Assembly: GCA_002412775.1 (NCBI GenBank)
Contig: DHVT01000011.1
Location: 62,001 to 126,000 of the forward strand
DNA: 64,000 nucleotides
Source of the DNA: Firmicutes bacterium UBA5201
Lineage (GTDB): Bacteria; Bacillota; Clostridia; Peptostreptococcales; Acidaminobacteraceae
Direction: 5' to 3'
In this document: in pieces, positions 1 to 8,365 of the stretch
Position numbering within the stretch: position 1 is the stretch's first letter
How the letters are laid out: each line of letters begins with the position of its first letter
The notes under the pieces: generated by a model
What the model was told of the DNA's origin: nothing
What the model saw: only the letters and a program-made list of their open reading frames with translations
The model's database searches: none
Made by a program: the position numbers and the translations under genes

Positions 1-2
1 TC

Positions 3-407
3 GGCACGGCTGGCCTGATGCACGACATTGGTAAAATAATCATGCTGCAAATCTTCGGAATGTCCTATTTCGACAAGGTTTTGCAGAGCAAAGACAATAC
101 AGATGCGCTTTTGGCCCATGAAATTGAGCACTATGAAATCGATCATAGCACCTTGGGTGGTTATTTCTTGAATTGGTGGGCATTCCCGCTCGATATCATT
201 GAGATGACCATGTATCATCATGACCCCGGAAATCCGGACATCATCAACAAGGAACTTGTGGCTCTGATGTGTATAGCCTCACAGATAGAAAGTGGAGATT
301 GTGCGCTCAGACTTGAAAGTTATAAGACAGCCCAAAAAATACTTGGTATAGAAGATGATTATTTTGATACAATAGAAAAGAAGTATGAATTGGAACGCTC
401 CCAATAG
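3..407 (+). CDS. HDOD-domain signalling protein, C-terminal part (5' end outside window)
   Basis: The frame is open from the first full codon and begins inside the protein (GTAGLMHDIGK), so only the last 134 residues are present. The motif LMHDIGK, followed by HEIEHYEIDHSTLG and then MYHHDP, is the usual C-terminal half of an HDOD domain (an HD-related module that acts as a signalling output rather than a classical phosphodiesterase). It ends 14 nt before a response regulator gene, so the two are probably co-transcribed and functionally linked. Whether a REC or GGDEF domain lies upstream cannot be seen. Confidence 0.8.
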   Translation, partial: GTAGLMHDIGKIIMLQIFGMSYFDKVLQSKDNTDALLAHEIEHYEIDHSTLGGYFLNWWAFPLDIIEMTMYHHDPGNPDIINKELVALMCIASQIESGDCALRLESYKTAQKILGIEDDYFDTIEKKYELERSQ

Positions 408-421
408 TCGGAAGGTGAATT

Positions 422-1492
422 ATGATGGATTATGAGAAGTATACCGTATTGATAGTGGATGATGAGATGAATATACTCAAAGCGCTGAAGCGCGATCTGA
501 GAAACGAACCTTACAAGATGCGATTTGCAAGCTCTGGAGCCGATGCGTTGCAGATGTTTGCTGAAGAGGGCGAAATCAGTGTCATTATGACCGACATGAG
601 AATGCCAGGTATGACAGGTCTTGATTTGCTCGACAAAGTCAACGAGATCAGCCCGGACACCGTCAAGATGGTGCTGACAGGTTATACTCAAATGCCTCAA
701 ATTATAGCGACAATCAACAAAGTCGATATCCACAAATTTCTGACTAAACCTTGGGACATAGAAAATGAGATCAAGGTCTACATCAGGGAAGCGATAGAAA
801 TATATGAAGAGCGAAAAATCATGGGGGATAGTTTCAGGTCCCAAGAACAAAAAAACAAGATATTCAACAAGATGCTGGTGGAAAGCTATGAAAAATCAAA
901 TTACATGTCCCATCTCTATGAAGAATTGATCAAGGCTCACAACTACCACAATTTGTTGACTATGCAAGAGCTCAACGGACTTCAGAACAATGAAATGTTT
1001 GAAGAGATGAAGAAAAAGACGCTGGAGCAAATCAAAAATAGGGTCTATTATCTGAACCGGATTTTCGATTTCGGAAAGCAGGTGTTCAAAGCGTTTGATA
1101 TCTATGATATCAAACATGCCCTTCAGAAAAGGCTGGGTGAGATCGGCTGTGACGATGTGATGGTGGAAGTGGAGAAATCCACTGAGAAAATCATGCTCAT
1201 GGACAATTTCAAACTCTTGACCAATGTATTCACGGATATGCTGGATTGGATCATATCCAAAGAATCGAAACCGGTCAAGATATTAATCAAACAACATCTC
1301 AACAAGAACATAGTGGTCATGATGTTCGAGGTGGACTGCGAGATCACACAATCGTTCAAAAGCACAGTTGAAACCCAGGGCAAATTCGTCCAACAAGTGG
1401 TTCAAAGTGTCGGTGGCAAGGTTAAATTTTATGACGATGAAAATCAATTCACAGTCAAGATGCTGTTTCCGGTGAAAGTTAAGTCAGATTGA
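422..1492 (+). CDS. Response regulator: REC domain plus degenerate histidine-kinase-like C-terminus
   Basis: Residues 7-125 form a receiver domain: acidic pair in VDDE, phospho-acceptor Asp58 in MTDMRMPG, Thr in VLTGY and Lys in LTKPWD. Residues 140-230 look helical and coiled, like a dimerisation helix region. The last 130 residues resemble the fold order of a HATPase domain (a helix around LTNVFTDMLDWI where the N box would be, then strands) but have no N box Asn and no glycine-rich boxes, so kinase activity is unlikely. The second in-frame ATG at 425 is an equally possible start; AAGGTG at 412-417 serves either. It follows the HDOD gene and is closed by a long inverted repeat. Confidence 0.8.
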   Translation: MMDYEKYTVLIVDDEMNILKALKRDLRNEPYKMRFASSGADALQMFAEEGEISVIMTDMRMPGMTGLDLLDKVNEISPDTVKMVLTGYTQMPQIIATINKVDIHKFLTKPWDIENEIKVYIREAIEIYEERKIMGDSFRSQEQKNKIFNKMLVESYEKSNYMSHLYEELIKAHNYHNLLTMQELNGLQNNEMFEEMKKKTLEQIKNRVYYLNRIFDFGKQVFKAFDIYDIKHALQKRLGEIGCDDVMVEVEKSTEKIMLMDNFKLLTNVFTDMLDWIISKESKPVKILIKQHLNKNIVVMMFEVDCEITQSFKSTVETQGKFVQQVVQSVGGKVKFYDDENQFTVKMLFPVKVKSD

Positions 1493-1499
1493 CAATGAA

Positions 1500-1571
1500 A
1501 AACAAATGGGGACAGGTCCAAATTGGTACCTAGCAAAGCTAGTACCAATTTGGACCTGTCCCCATTTGTTT
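1500..1571. repeat. Long inverted repeat, REP-like (GGGGACAGG type)
   Basis: Two arms of about 30 nt (1500-1529 and 1542-1571) are exact reverse complements. An inner TAGC/GCTA pair continues the stem after one bulged C at 1530, and the loop is AAA (1535-1537). Each arm contains GGGGACAGGTCC and AATTGGTAC. Palindromes with GGGGACAG cores are familiar as dispersed REP-like elements mobilised by Y1 (REP-associated tyrosine) transposases; that link is from memory. It lies between convergent genes and could also end transcription. No transposase is adjacent. Confidence 0.75.
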
Positions 1572-1578
1572 ATTTGTT

Positions 1579-2160
1579 TTATTCCGCTTTCCAAGCCTCA
1601 AAGCCTTCCATGACCTTGTCAAAAGTTTTCTGTGATATTTCTGGAAGTGTTCCTCCAAATGCCTCTCTCGCAGCCTCGAAACCTTCTTTGAAAGCATTGA
1701 TCAAGGTGTCTATTTTGGATTTGTCGCCTCCTGAAATCGTTTTGGCGAATTCAAGGATGCGTTCTGATGTTTGGTTAACGCCCCAATAGCCGTCTTCGGA
1801 GATGGCTTCCTGTGCGCTTTGTTTGGTTTCAGCATCGACTGTTATAGTGACTTCCTCACCATTTGCCAGTGCTTTAAGTATTTCGTTGACCTTTCCGCCC
1901 TGTTTTTCAATCATGGATCTGACCATGACTCTGAACGATTCGGTATTCTTGTGGAAGTCCTGTTTGATCTGTGCGAGTTTTTTACCGTCGATTTTATATG
2001 TGCCGAAATCTTCCTGGCCTTTGTTGCCAAGACTGATTTGATCCACGGGTGCGCCAGGTGTCGCTTCTTTTTGGGGGTTCTGGATCCGATTGTGGGCTGA
2101 ATTTGAATGTGGCTGGATGTTCGCATGTTCCATAGATTTACCAACTTGTTTTATGTCCAT
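1579..2160 (-). CDS. Uncharacterised 193-aa protein, DUF5610-like C-terminus, probable motility regulon
   Basis: I chose the start at 2160 because a strong AGGAGG (2168-2173 on the complement) sits in front of MDIKQVGKS; the longer frame upstream has no ribosome site and crosses the divergent GntR gene. The first 60 residues are polar and rich in Asn, Gln, Pro and Ser, so probably disordered. The C-terminal 100 residues (TSERILEFAK, then FKEGFEAAREAFGG and TFDKVMEGFEAW) match my memory of the DUF5610 pattern, a helical domain without known function. No signal peptide or membrane segment. A sigma-28-type promoter 70-100 nt upstream suggests expression with flagellar or chemotaxis genes. Function unknown. 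Confidence 0.75.
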   Translation of the reverse strand: MDIKQVGKSMEHANIQPHSNSAHNRIQNPQKEATPGAPVDQISLGNKGQEDFGTYKIDGKKLAQIKQDFHKNTESFRVMVRSMIEKQGGKVNEILKALANGEEVTITVDAETKQSAQEAISEDGYWGVNQTSERILEFAKTISGGDKSKIDTLINAFKEGFEAAREAFGGTLPEISQKTFDKVMEGFEAWKAE

Positions 2161-2230
2161 AAGTATTCCTCCTTGAAGACAAACGTGATAAAATGATGTT
2201 AACTTGTTTGTTGCGTCCTTGCATCTAGAG

Positions 2231-2258
2231 TTATCGGCATTTGTTCGTGAATTCTTTA
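2231..2258 (-). promoter_or_regulatory. Predicted sigma-28 (SigD/FliA) promoter of the DUF5610-like gene
   Basis: Reading the minus strand: TAAA (2258-2255), 16 nt, then GCCGATAA (2238-2231). This matches the motility-sigma consensus TAAA-N14-16-GCCGATAT at both elements. Transcription would start about 60 nt before the ATG at 2160. Confidence 0.65.
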
Positions 2259-2295
2259 AGACTTTTGACCAAATAAAGAAAGAAGAAGGTGGAGT

Positions 2296-2946
2296 ATGAT
2301 ACAGAAACAGCTTTTGTCTGAAAAAATCGCTGAAAACATCGGCAAATCGATAGTTGGAGGGTTTTACAAGATTGGGGACCAAATGCCAAATGAAATGGAA
2401 CTCTCCGAAGAACTTGGCATTTCCAGAGCAACACTCAGGGAAGCCATCAAGATTCTCATCAGCCAAAATGTTCTCGAGGTAAGGCGGGGCATCGGAACTT
2501 TTGTTTCTCATACACCGGGATTGAGCACAGATCCCCTTGGTCTTGACTACATACTCATCGGAGAGGATAAACGAGAGGTTGTGAAATGGGCCAAACGGGT
2601 CCAGGCGGATGCAGCTGAACACCTTCACCAATTCAGCGGCGAAGAACGGTCCAGATGGCTCGAAAACAGTGAGGTCGTTGCTGTAGATCAATTAATGAAA
2701 AAAATGTCCGTTGTGAGCGAGACCACTTTTCTGAAACTGGAAATGCAATTTGGATACAGAATGGTGAAAATTGTCAATGATGCGCTACGTCGACTGGTCA
2801 GTGGATATGAGATTCAGTACAATTCATCCGTCAAGGACTATTATTCGAAATACCTTGATGCGATATTGAACGGCGACAAAGAAAAGACGGTAGCTGCTGT
2901 AAACAGCATGCTGGATTTGGTTTTGATACAAATGGAAGAGGCATGA
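2296..2946 (+). CDS. GntR-family (FadR-type) transcription regulator
   Basis: Residues 1-70 form a GntR winged helix: IVGGFYKIGDQMP, SEELGISRATLREAIKIL, VLEVRRGIGTFVS. The rest (residues 80-216) is helical and fits the shape of an FCD/FadR ligand-binding domain, though the usual metal-binding His residues are not obvious. AAGGTGGAG at 2286-2294 precedes the ATG. It is divergent from the DUF5610-like gene and ends 3 nt before rarA. The ligand and target genes cannot be told; autoregulation is only a guess. Confidence 0.85.
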   Translation: MIQKQLLSEKIAENIGKSIVGGFYKIGDQMPNEMELSEELGISRATLREAIKILISQNVLEVRRGIGTFVSHTPGLSTDPLGLDYILIGEDKREVVKWAKRVQADAAEHLHQFSGEERSRWLENSEVVAVDQLMKKMSVVSETTFLKLEMQFGYRMVKIVNDALRRLVSGYEIQYNSSVKDYYSKYLDAILNGDKEKTVAAVNSMLDLVLIQMEEA

Positions 2947-2949
2947 TTT

Positions 2950-4284
2950 ATGGATATGTTTGAAATGCTCGCTCAAAAACAGCTTGAGAACCAGGCTCCG
3001 CTTGCAGAGCGAATGAAACCGGAGTCACTCGATGACTTTTTCGGGCAAGAGAAAATTTTAGGCAGTGAGAAATTGCTGACCAAACTCATAAAAACGGATC
3101 GTTTGGGTTCTATTTTGCTCTATGGTCCACCCGGTAGCGGAAAAACATCGCTGGCAAAGATAATCGCAAAGACCACCGAAGCGGCTTTTATGAGTCTCAA
3201 TGCGGTCACGGCAGGTGTCAAGGACATTCGCGAGATGGTTCAGGTGGCGAAAGACAACCTCGCCATGTATCAGAAAAGGACACTTCTGTTCATCGATGAG
3301 ATCCACAGATTCAACAAGAGCCAGCAGGACGCATTGCTGCCATTTGTCGAGGACGGTACCATCATCCTCATAGGGGCTACGACTGAAAATCCGTATTTTG
3401 AAGTGAACGGTGCATTGATTTCCAGATCGTCAGTGTTCAGAATGGAAAAACTGACGGTCCAAAATCTGATCGATATCATGCTTCGTGCCCTAAAGGACGA
3501 ACAGAAGGGATTGGGCGGCTTCAATGTCAAGATATCGGATGAGGTCCTCCAGTATATCGCTGAAATGTCGTCGGGAGATGCCAGACGCGCCCTCAATATA
3601 CTGGAACTGTCAGTCCTATCAAAAGCGGATCTTTCAGATGAGCTCGTCATCACTTTTGACGATGTCGATGAGTGCATGCAGATGAAGCATACACCTTATG
3701 ACAAAGACGGAGACAACCACTATGACATCACCTCTGCATTCATCAAAAGCATGCGTGGATCCGATCCGGACGCCGCACTGTTTTATCTCGGCAAGATGAT
3801 TTACGGCGGAGAAGATCCGAGATTCATAGCAAGGAGGATTGTCATTTGCGCATCGGAAGATGTCGGCAACGCGGATCCGATGGCTTTGGTTGTGGCGAAC
3901 AGCGCCGCGCAGGCTGTGGATTTCATCGGGATGCCGGAAGGCAGGATACTGCTCGCACAAGCGGCTTCATATGTGGCCACCGCTCCAAAATCCAATGCGT
4001 CCTATATGGGAATCAACGAGGTCATGAACGATATCGCCACCATGGAGACGGGGACAATGCCTTATTATCTCAAGGATGGGACATCGCTCAAACTCGAGAG
4101 GCATTATGGAGGCACCGATAAAATGGAAAGATACCGATATCCGCATGATTTTGACGAACACTACGTCAAACAGCAATATCTGCCTGATCGGATCTCGGAA
4201 AAAAGATATTACAGTCCCTCTGAAAACGGGCACGAAAAAGTCATTAAAGCTTATCTTGAGCGAACGAAATATGCGAAACCATAA
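2950..4284 (+). CDS. rarA: Replication-associated recombination protein A (RarA/MgsA)
   Basis: AAA+ ATPase of 444 residues, normal for the family. Walker A is GPPGSGKT (59-66), Walker B LLFIDEIHRF (111-120), sensor 1 IGATTENP. The RarA-specific tail follows (GDARRALNILE, then DPRFIARRI and YMGINEV near the C-terminus). RarA acts at stalled replication forks as a tetrameric DNA-dependent ATPase related to clamp loaders. It is probably translated together with the GntR gene. Confidence 0.95.
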   Translation: MDMFEMLAQKQLENQAPLAERMKPESLDDFFGQEKILGSEKLLTKLIKTDRLGSILLYGPPGSGKTSLAKIIAKTTEAAFMSLNAVTAGVKDIREMVQVAKDNLAMYQKRTLLFIDEIHRFNKSQQDALLPFVEDGTIILIGATTENPYFEVNGALISRSSVFRMEKLTVQNLIDIMLRALKDEQKGLGGFNVKISDEVLQYIAEMSSGDARRALNILELSVLSKADLSDELVITFDDVDECMQMKHTPYDKDGDNHYDITSAFIKSMRGSDPDAALFYLGKMIYGGEDPRFIARRIVICASEDVGNADPMALVVANSAAQAVDFIGMPEGRILLAQAASYVATAPKSNASYMGINEVMNDIATMETGTMPYYLKDGTSLKLERHYGGTDKMERYRYPHDFDEHYVKQQYLPDRISEKRYYSPSENGHEKVIKAYLERTKYAKP

Positions 4285-4351
4285 GATTATCAATATCTCT
4301 AAATGGGTATGAATTAGAAAATGAGATTTCAACATGAATAAGGTGGTAGTT

Positions 4352-5398
4352 ATGGAAAATAATAAAGTGATCAAGCATTCTGATCTGGCTCTCTTTTGTT
4401 ACCAATATTCAGTGGTATTAAAATCTGGAATTCCCTATTTGGAAGCCATTCATTTGCTCGCTGAAGATGTGATCGATGAAAAGATGAAGGGGTATGCAAC
4501 CTCAATCGCAGGCGATGTCGAAGAGGGACTTTCGCTCTCAGAAGCATTCTCAAGACAATCCGTTTTTCCGGTCTATACCGTCGAAATGATTAGAATTGCC
4601 GAGACATCGGGAAAGTTGCCGGAAGTCTTTGAGAGACTTTCCGATTATTACGAACAGAGTGATCAAATCAAGCAAAAGGTCAAAAGCGCACTGACCTATC
4701 CGATTATTTTGATTGCCTTGATGACGGGAGTCATCCTACTTTTGGTCGTGAAGATCCTTCCGATATTCCACGATATACTTCTTTCCGTGGGAGGAACTGT
4801 TCCAGGCGCCACTCAGGCGATCTTGAATGTCAGCATGTGGCTTCAAAGTGGAATTTTCATCATTCTTGGACTGATCGGCATCGCATTGATTTTTCTCTGG
4901 GTCGTATTCAACACGAATGCGCAAAAAACACGTCGTGACAGATGGTTGCTCAAGCTTCCGATTGTCAAGCAGCTGTACAAATTATCTGTGACGATCAAAT
5001 TCGCAAAAGCGTTGTCCATGTTGGTCCATAGTGGTATGGACATCGACAGGTCTTTTGAGATGATCATTCCTTTGGTGGATAATGAGCATATCTCCAGTGC
5101 GCTCAAAGAAAGTCTGACCTCTATAGAAAAAGGTGAGGATTATGAAACCGTCCTTAAGGGTATAGACGTGTTTCCCGAACTCTTTTTGAAGATGATGAGG
5201 ATCGGAAGGAAAACCGGTTCACTCGATCAGACTTTGGATCGAATCGCAGGAATTTACGACAAGGAGCTGACGAGAAAACTTCAAAAGATCTCGGCATCCA
5301 TTGAACCCGCACTTGTGATTATCTTGTCTGTTGTGGTTGGAGCCATCATGCTCCTCGTGATGTTGCCACTCATCAACATAATGTCTTCCATAGGTTAG
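4352..5398 (+). CDS. pilC: Type IV pilus/type II secretion inner-membrane platform protein PilC (GspF family)
   Basis: Start at 4352 (MENNKVIKH) because AGGTGG at 4341-4346 is correctly spaced; an in-frame ATG at 4334 has no ribosome site. The 348-residue protein has the two T2SSF repeats, each beginning FCYQYSVVLKSG.PYLEA or FAKALSMLVHSGMDID, with a conserved E.G..L / GRKTGSLDQTLDRIA pattern. Membrane segments are near residues 118-140, 165-195 and 320-345. It is the inner-membrane platform that couples the pilus ATPase to pilin movement. First gene of the pilus block 4.3-8.3 kb; a little shorter than typical PilC (about 400 aa). Confidence 0.92.
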   Translation: MENNKVIKHSDLALFCYQYSVVLKSGIPYLEAIHLLAEDVIDEKMKGYATSIAGDVEEGLSLSEAFSRQSVFPVYTVEMIRIAETSGKLPEVFERLSDYYEQSDQIKQKVKSALTYPIILIALMTGVILLLVVKILPIFHDILLSVGGTVPGATQAILNVSMWLQSGIFIILGLIGIALIFLWVVFNTNAQKTRRDRWLLKLPIVKQLYKLSVTIKFAKALSMLVHSGMDIDRSFEMIIPLVDNEHISSALKESLTSIEKGEDYETVLKGIDVFPELFLKMMRIGRKTGSLDQTLDRIAGIYDKELTRKLQKISASIEPALVIILSVVVGAIMLLVMLPLINIMSSIG

Positions 5399-5410
5399 TG
5401 AGGAGCGGAT

Positions 5411-5716
5411 ATGAGTAAACTGAATAAAATCGCATTCACTTTACTTTTGATTATCGTGAGTGTGATTTTCATACAATCCTTCATAGGCGTCAGCAGGTTT
5501 GACAGCTATTCTGAAAACGAGAGAATTGAGGCACTTGAAACAGCGGTCACCAAAGCGGCTGTTCAGTGTTATGCGATTGAGGGCAGTTATCCGCCCGATA
5601 TCGATTACTTGGCGGAGCATTATGGTCTGGTTGTCAACAATGATGCTTATTTTTATCATTATGAAATCGTGGCGTCCAACATACTCCCGGTCATTGCGGT
5701 CTATAAGAAATGGTAG
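5411..5716 (+). CDS. Small membrane-anchored pilus-operon protein (minor-pilin-like)
   Basis: 101 residues: an N-terminal hydrophobic helix at about 7-27, then a soluble part with CYAIEGSYPPDIDYLAEHYGL, a pattern I associate with small proteins of clostridial type IV pilus operons and with pilin fold regions. There is no Gly-Phe-x3-Glu prepilin cleavage motif, so it is probably not processed by the prepilin peptidase. GAGGAG at 5400-5405 precedes the start. It sits between pilC and three further pilin-like genes. Confidence 0.7.
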   Translation: MSKLNKIAFTLLLIIVSVIFIQSFIGVSRFDSYSENERIEALETAVTKAAVQCYAIEGSYPPDIDYLAEHYGLVVNNDAYFYHYEIVASNILPVIAVYKKW

Positions 5717-5723
5717 GTTTGTC

Positions 5724-6227
5724 ATGATTAAAAAACTGAAAGGCAATGAAAAAGGATACAGTCTGGTTGAAATGGCGGTCGGAATGTTGCTTCTTCTGAT
5801 ATTCGGCACAGCCCTTTTCACTTTGACCGCTTCCAGCGCCGGATCCTATGAGCGTTTGGTGAATGAAAAGGCAATCGATACTGAATTTAGAATCGCATCC
5901 TCATATCTGACGACAAAACTCAGGCAAAATGACAGGGCAGGTGCTGTGGAGTTGATATCGCAAGACACCGAGCCTGGTGTTGCCATTAAGATTTCCGAAG
6001 ATTTATCCGGTGAGATCTATGAGACATGGATCTATGTGGCTGATGGATTTTTGAAAGAAGTCATGATTCCCGCAGGTATGGCGTTTGATGACGATTATGC
6101 TTTTGTGATCGCTGAGATCGATCAAATGGAATTGATAGATGATGAAGAGGATGTCATTGGCATTGAACTGTTTAAAGAAGGATCGGAATCGCAACTGTTT
6201 TGGGTTGCATTGATGTCGGATCGGTAG
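5724..6227 (+). CDS. Prepilin-like protein with N-methylation site (DUF4860-like)
   Basis: Start at 5724 (MIKKLKGNEKGYSLVEM). Gly-Tyr-Ser-Leu-Val-Glu followed by a 20-residue hydrophobic stretch is a class III prepilin signal: cleavage after Gly, Glu at +5. The remaining 135 residues are acidic and soluble, as expected of a pseudopilin or minor pilin; the arrangement resembles DUF4860 by recollection. It is 7 nt downstream of the preceding gene and is probably assembled through PilC. A longer upstream reading of the frame overlaps that gene and has no ribosome site. Confidence 0.78.
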   Translation: MIKKLKGNEKGYSLVEMAVGMLLLLIFGTALFTLTASSAGSYERLVNEKAIDTEFRIASSYLTTKLRQNDRAGAVELISQDTEPGVAIKISEDLSGEIYETWIYVADGFLKEVMIPAGMAFDDDYAFVIAEIDQMELIDDEEDVIGIELFKEGSESQLFWVALMSDR

Positions 6228-6241
6228 CGGGAGGCTTTGAC

Positions 6242-6703
6242 ATGAAAAGAAAAAAAGGTTTTTCATTGGTGGAGATCCTGCTGTCCATTGCGGTTTTTTC
6301 CATTCTTTCGGTGTTTGTCCTTCAAATGTTCTCGACAGCGAGAAATCTGAATGAAAATGCCAGGGAGCTGGATAGGAGTGTTGTTGTCGCCGAATCCATA
6401 TTTGAAAGGATCCAGGCTGTTCAGTCGTTTGAAACACTAGGTGGACAAAGAGGCTTCGAGCATGCGGCTTACGAGGATGAGAACGATGCTTCAGTGATGA
6501 CGCTGCATTATGACGAGGCGTGGAAAACCATTCCAGTGACCGAGAGCGCACCGAATTATAAAGTCGTCGTACGCAAACAGGATGTGCCAACATTCAATCA
6601 TGTTGTAACGAGTTATCAATTGAAGGTCATAAAAACGGATCCGTCGGATCGTGTTAAGGAGTCGGTGCTGTATGAACTCGAAATGGAAATCTATTATCGA
6701 TAG
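6242..6703 (+). CDS. Prepilin-type N-methylation domain protein (minor pilin, PilV/PilI-like)
   Basis: 153 residues. MKRKKGFSLVEILLS is a textbook class III prepilin leader (GFSLVE) and is followed by a hydrophobic helix to about residue 30. The start at 6242 has GGGAGG at 6229-6234. The soluble domain carries no recognisable motif beyond a pilin-like length. Its last 32 nt overlap the next gene. Confidence 0.85.
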   Translation: MKRKKGFSLVEILLSIAVFSILSVFVLQMFSTARNLNENARELDRSVVVAESIFERIQAVQSFETLGGQRGFEHAAYEDENDASVMTLHYDEAWKTIPVTESAPNYKVVVRKQDVPTFNHVVTSYQLKVIKTDPSDRVKESVLYELEMEIYYR

Positions 6704-7283
6704 GAACGAACAAAGGGGGAGCTCGTCGGTTCTGGTCATCATGGTACTTTTGATGCTGATCACTTTTGGCGTGCTTGCCATGATGACTTCTTATTCGAAT
6801 CTGAAAATATCCAGAAAAAACGCTGAATGGACACAAGCTTTTTACAAACTTGAAAGTTTGGCGGGAAATCATTTGGCGGAAGTTGAAACTCATATAATCT
6901 TTTCGGCCGATTTTGCCGATGAATATATAGAGGGGATGAGATACAAAGAACCTTCCCCTCAAGGTTTTGATTACCCTTGGCAGGATGAGGTCTACAAGAA
7001 ATGGTTGGTATCTGAACAAGATGATGCGTTTACAGATGAAATCAGGGCTTGGATTTTTGAAAAAAACCTGATGGACTCACTTTCGCAGATGGATATTGAA
7101 TATGAATTGAATATGGGTTCCGAAGGGTCTTTGGCTTTCGTTTCGACTTCAGAGGACAACCGTCATTTTTTGACACGTCTTCAGATTGACGAGAGGAAAA
7201 TCGCACTCATGGAGTGGAGAGAGATTCCCGAGGAGTTTGAATATGACGAGGTATTGGAATTTACTGATCCAGGGGGAAAATAA
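6672..7283 (+). CDS. PilX-like pilus assembly protein
   Basis: 203 residues from ATG 6672 (MNSKWKSIIDRNEQRG). A hydrophobic helix at residues 20-40 follows RGSSSVLVIMV, as in PilX-N proteins, without the Glu+5 of a classical prepilin. The soluble part is strongly acidic with no Cys pair. It overlaps the previous gene by 32 nt and ends 2 nt before pilT, so it is part of the same operon. Function as a minor-pilin-type assembly factor is inferred from position and topology. Confidence 0.65.
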   Translation: MNSKWKSIIDRNEQRGSSSVLVIMVLLMLITFGVLAMMTSYSNLKISRKNAEWTQAFYKLESLAGNHLAEVETHIIFSADFADEYIEGMRYKEPSPQGFDYPWQDEVYKKWLVSEQDDAFTDEIRAWIFEKNLMDSLSQMDIEYELNMGSEGSLAFVSTSEDNRHFLTRLQIDERKIALMEWREIPEEFEYDEVLEFTDPGGK

Positions 7284-7285
7284 AC

Positions 7286-8347
7286 ATGTATGACATTGTA
7301 GAATTGCTGAAACAAGCTGTGACAAAAAACGCATCGGATCTTTTCATCACTGTCGGAGTGCCACCTACACTTAAAATCCATGGCAATCATGTGGCTTGCG
7401 GAGAAGACAAGTTGGCACCCATTGACTCGGAGAGATTGGTCAAATCACTTTTTACAAAAGATGAGCATTACGGAGAATTTCTGGCATATGGCGAGAAAGA
7501 TTTCTCGTTTTCACTTAGGGGTGTGGGACGCTTCAGAATTGATGCATACACACAAAGAGGATCCCATGCGGCAGCGATAAGAGTGCTCAAGTTTGAACAA
7601 CTGGAACCGGAAGCGCTCATGATTCCCGATTCGGTGCTCGACATCAGAAAGAAGACCAAAGGTCTCGTTTTGATTACAGGACCTACCGGCAGTGGAAAAT
7701 CCACGACGCTTTCATGCATCATTGACTTGATCAACAAAGAGCGTGCCTGTCATATATTGACACTTGAGGATCCCATTGAATATATCCATAAACACGATAA
7801 AAGCATTGTCGATCAAAGGGAAATCGGTATTGACACCAGAAGTTACGCCGATGCACTCAGATCGGCACTGAGACAGGCTCCGGATGTCATTCTGATCGGT
7901 GAGATGAGAGACTATGAAACCATGGCGATCGCACTGACCGCAGCAGAAACAGGACATCTTGTGTTCTCGACACTTCATACGATCGGCGCGGCCAAAACCA
8001 TCGACCGCATCATAGATGTGTTTCCACCCAACCAGCAACAGCAGGTGCGGGTACAACTTTCAACAGTTTTGCAAGGTGTCGTCTCACAACAATTGATCCC
8101 TTCTGAAGAAATGGGAAGAGTGCCAGCGTTTGAGATCATGAACATGAACCATGCCATAAGGAATATGGTCAGGGAAGGTAAGGTCCATCAGATCGATTCG
8201 GCCATACACTCCGGAAAAGCTGAAGGTATGGTGGGGATGGATTTCAGTCTTGCTCGTTTGGCAAATGAGGGACTGATTACCATTGAAGAAGCTTTGCTTC
8301 ATTGTATCAATCATGATACAATCAAAAGATATCTAGACAATCAATAA
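7286..8347 (+). CDS. pilT: Twitching-motility / pilus retraction ATPase PilT
   Basis: 353 residues with all PilT hallmarks: PAS-like N-domain (SDLFITVGVPP), Walker A GPTGSGKST (132-140), Asp box LEDPIEYIH, Walker B VILIGEMRD, His box STLHT, and AIRNMVREGK near the C-terminus in place of the AIRNLIRE signature. It is a hexameric ATPase that retracts type IV pili. It closes the pilus block and, as the only ATPase in it, implies that the extension ATPase (PilB) is encoded elsewhere. A second, degenerate copy is at 23.9 kb. Confidence 0.95.
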   Translation: MYDIVELLKQAVTKNASDLFITVGVPPTLKIHGNHVACGEDKLAPIDSERLVKSLFTKDEHYGEFLAYGEKDFSFSLRGVGRFRIDAYTQRGSHAAAIRVLKFEQLEPEALMIPDSVLDIRKKTKGLVLITGPTGSGKSTTLSCIIDLINKERACHILTLEDPIEYIHKHDKSIVDQREIGIDTRSYADALRSALRQAPDVILIGEMRDYETMAIALTAAETGHLVFSTLHTIGAAKTIDRIIDVFPPNQQQQVRVQLSTVLQGVVSQQLIPSEEMGRVPAFEIMNMNHAIRNMVREGKVHQIDSAIHSGKAEGMVGMDFSLARLANEGLITIEEALLHCINHDTIKRYLDNQ

Positions 8348-8365
8348 AGGAAAGCAGGTGACGGC

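Noticed and set aside
2161..2691. N-terminal extension of the minus-strand gene at 1579-2160
   Set aside because: It would run through the divergent GntR gene and its promoter region; a strong ribosome site is placed exactly at 2160.
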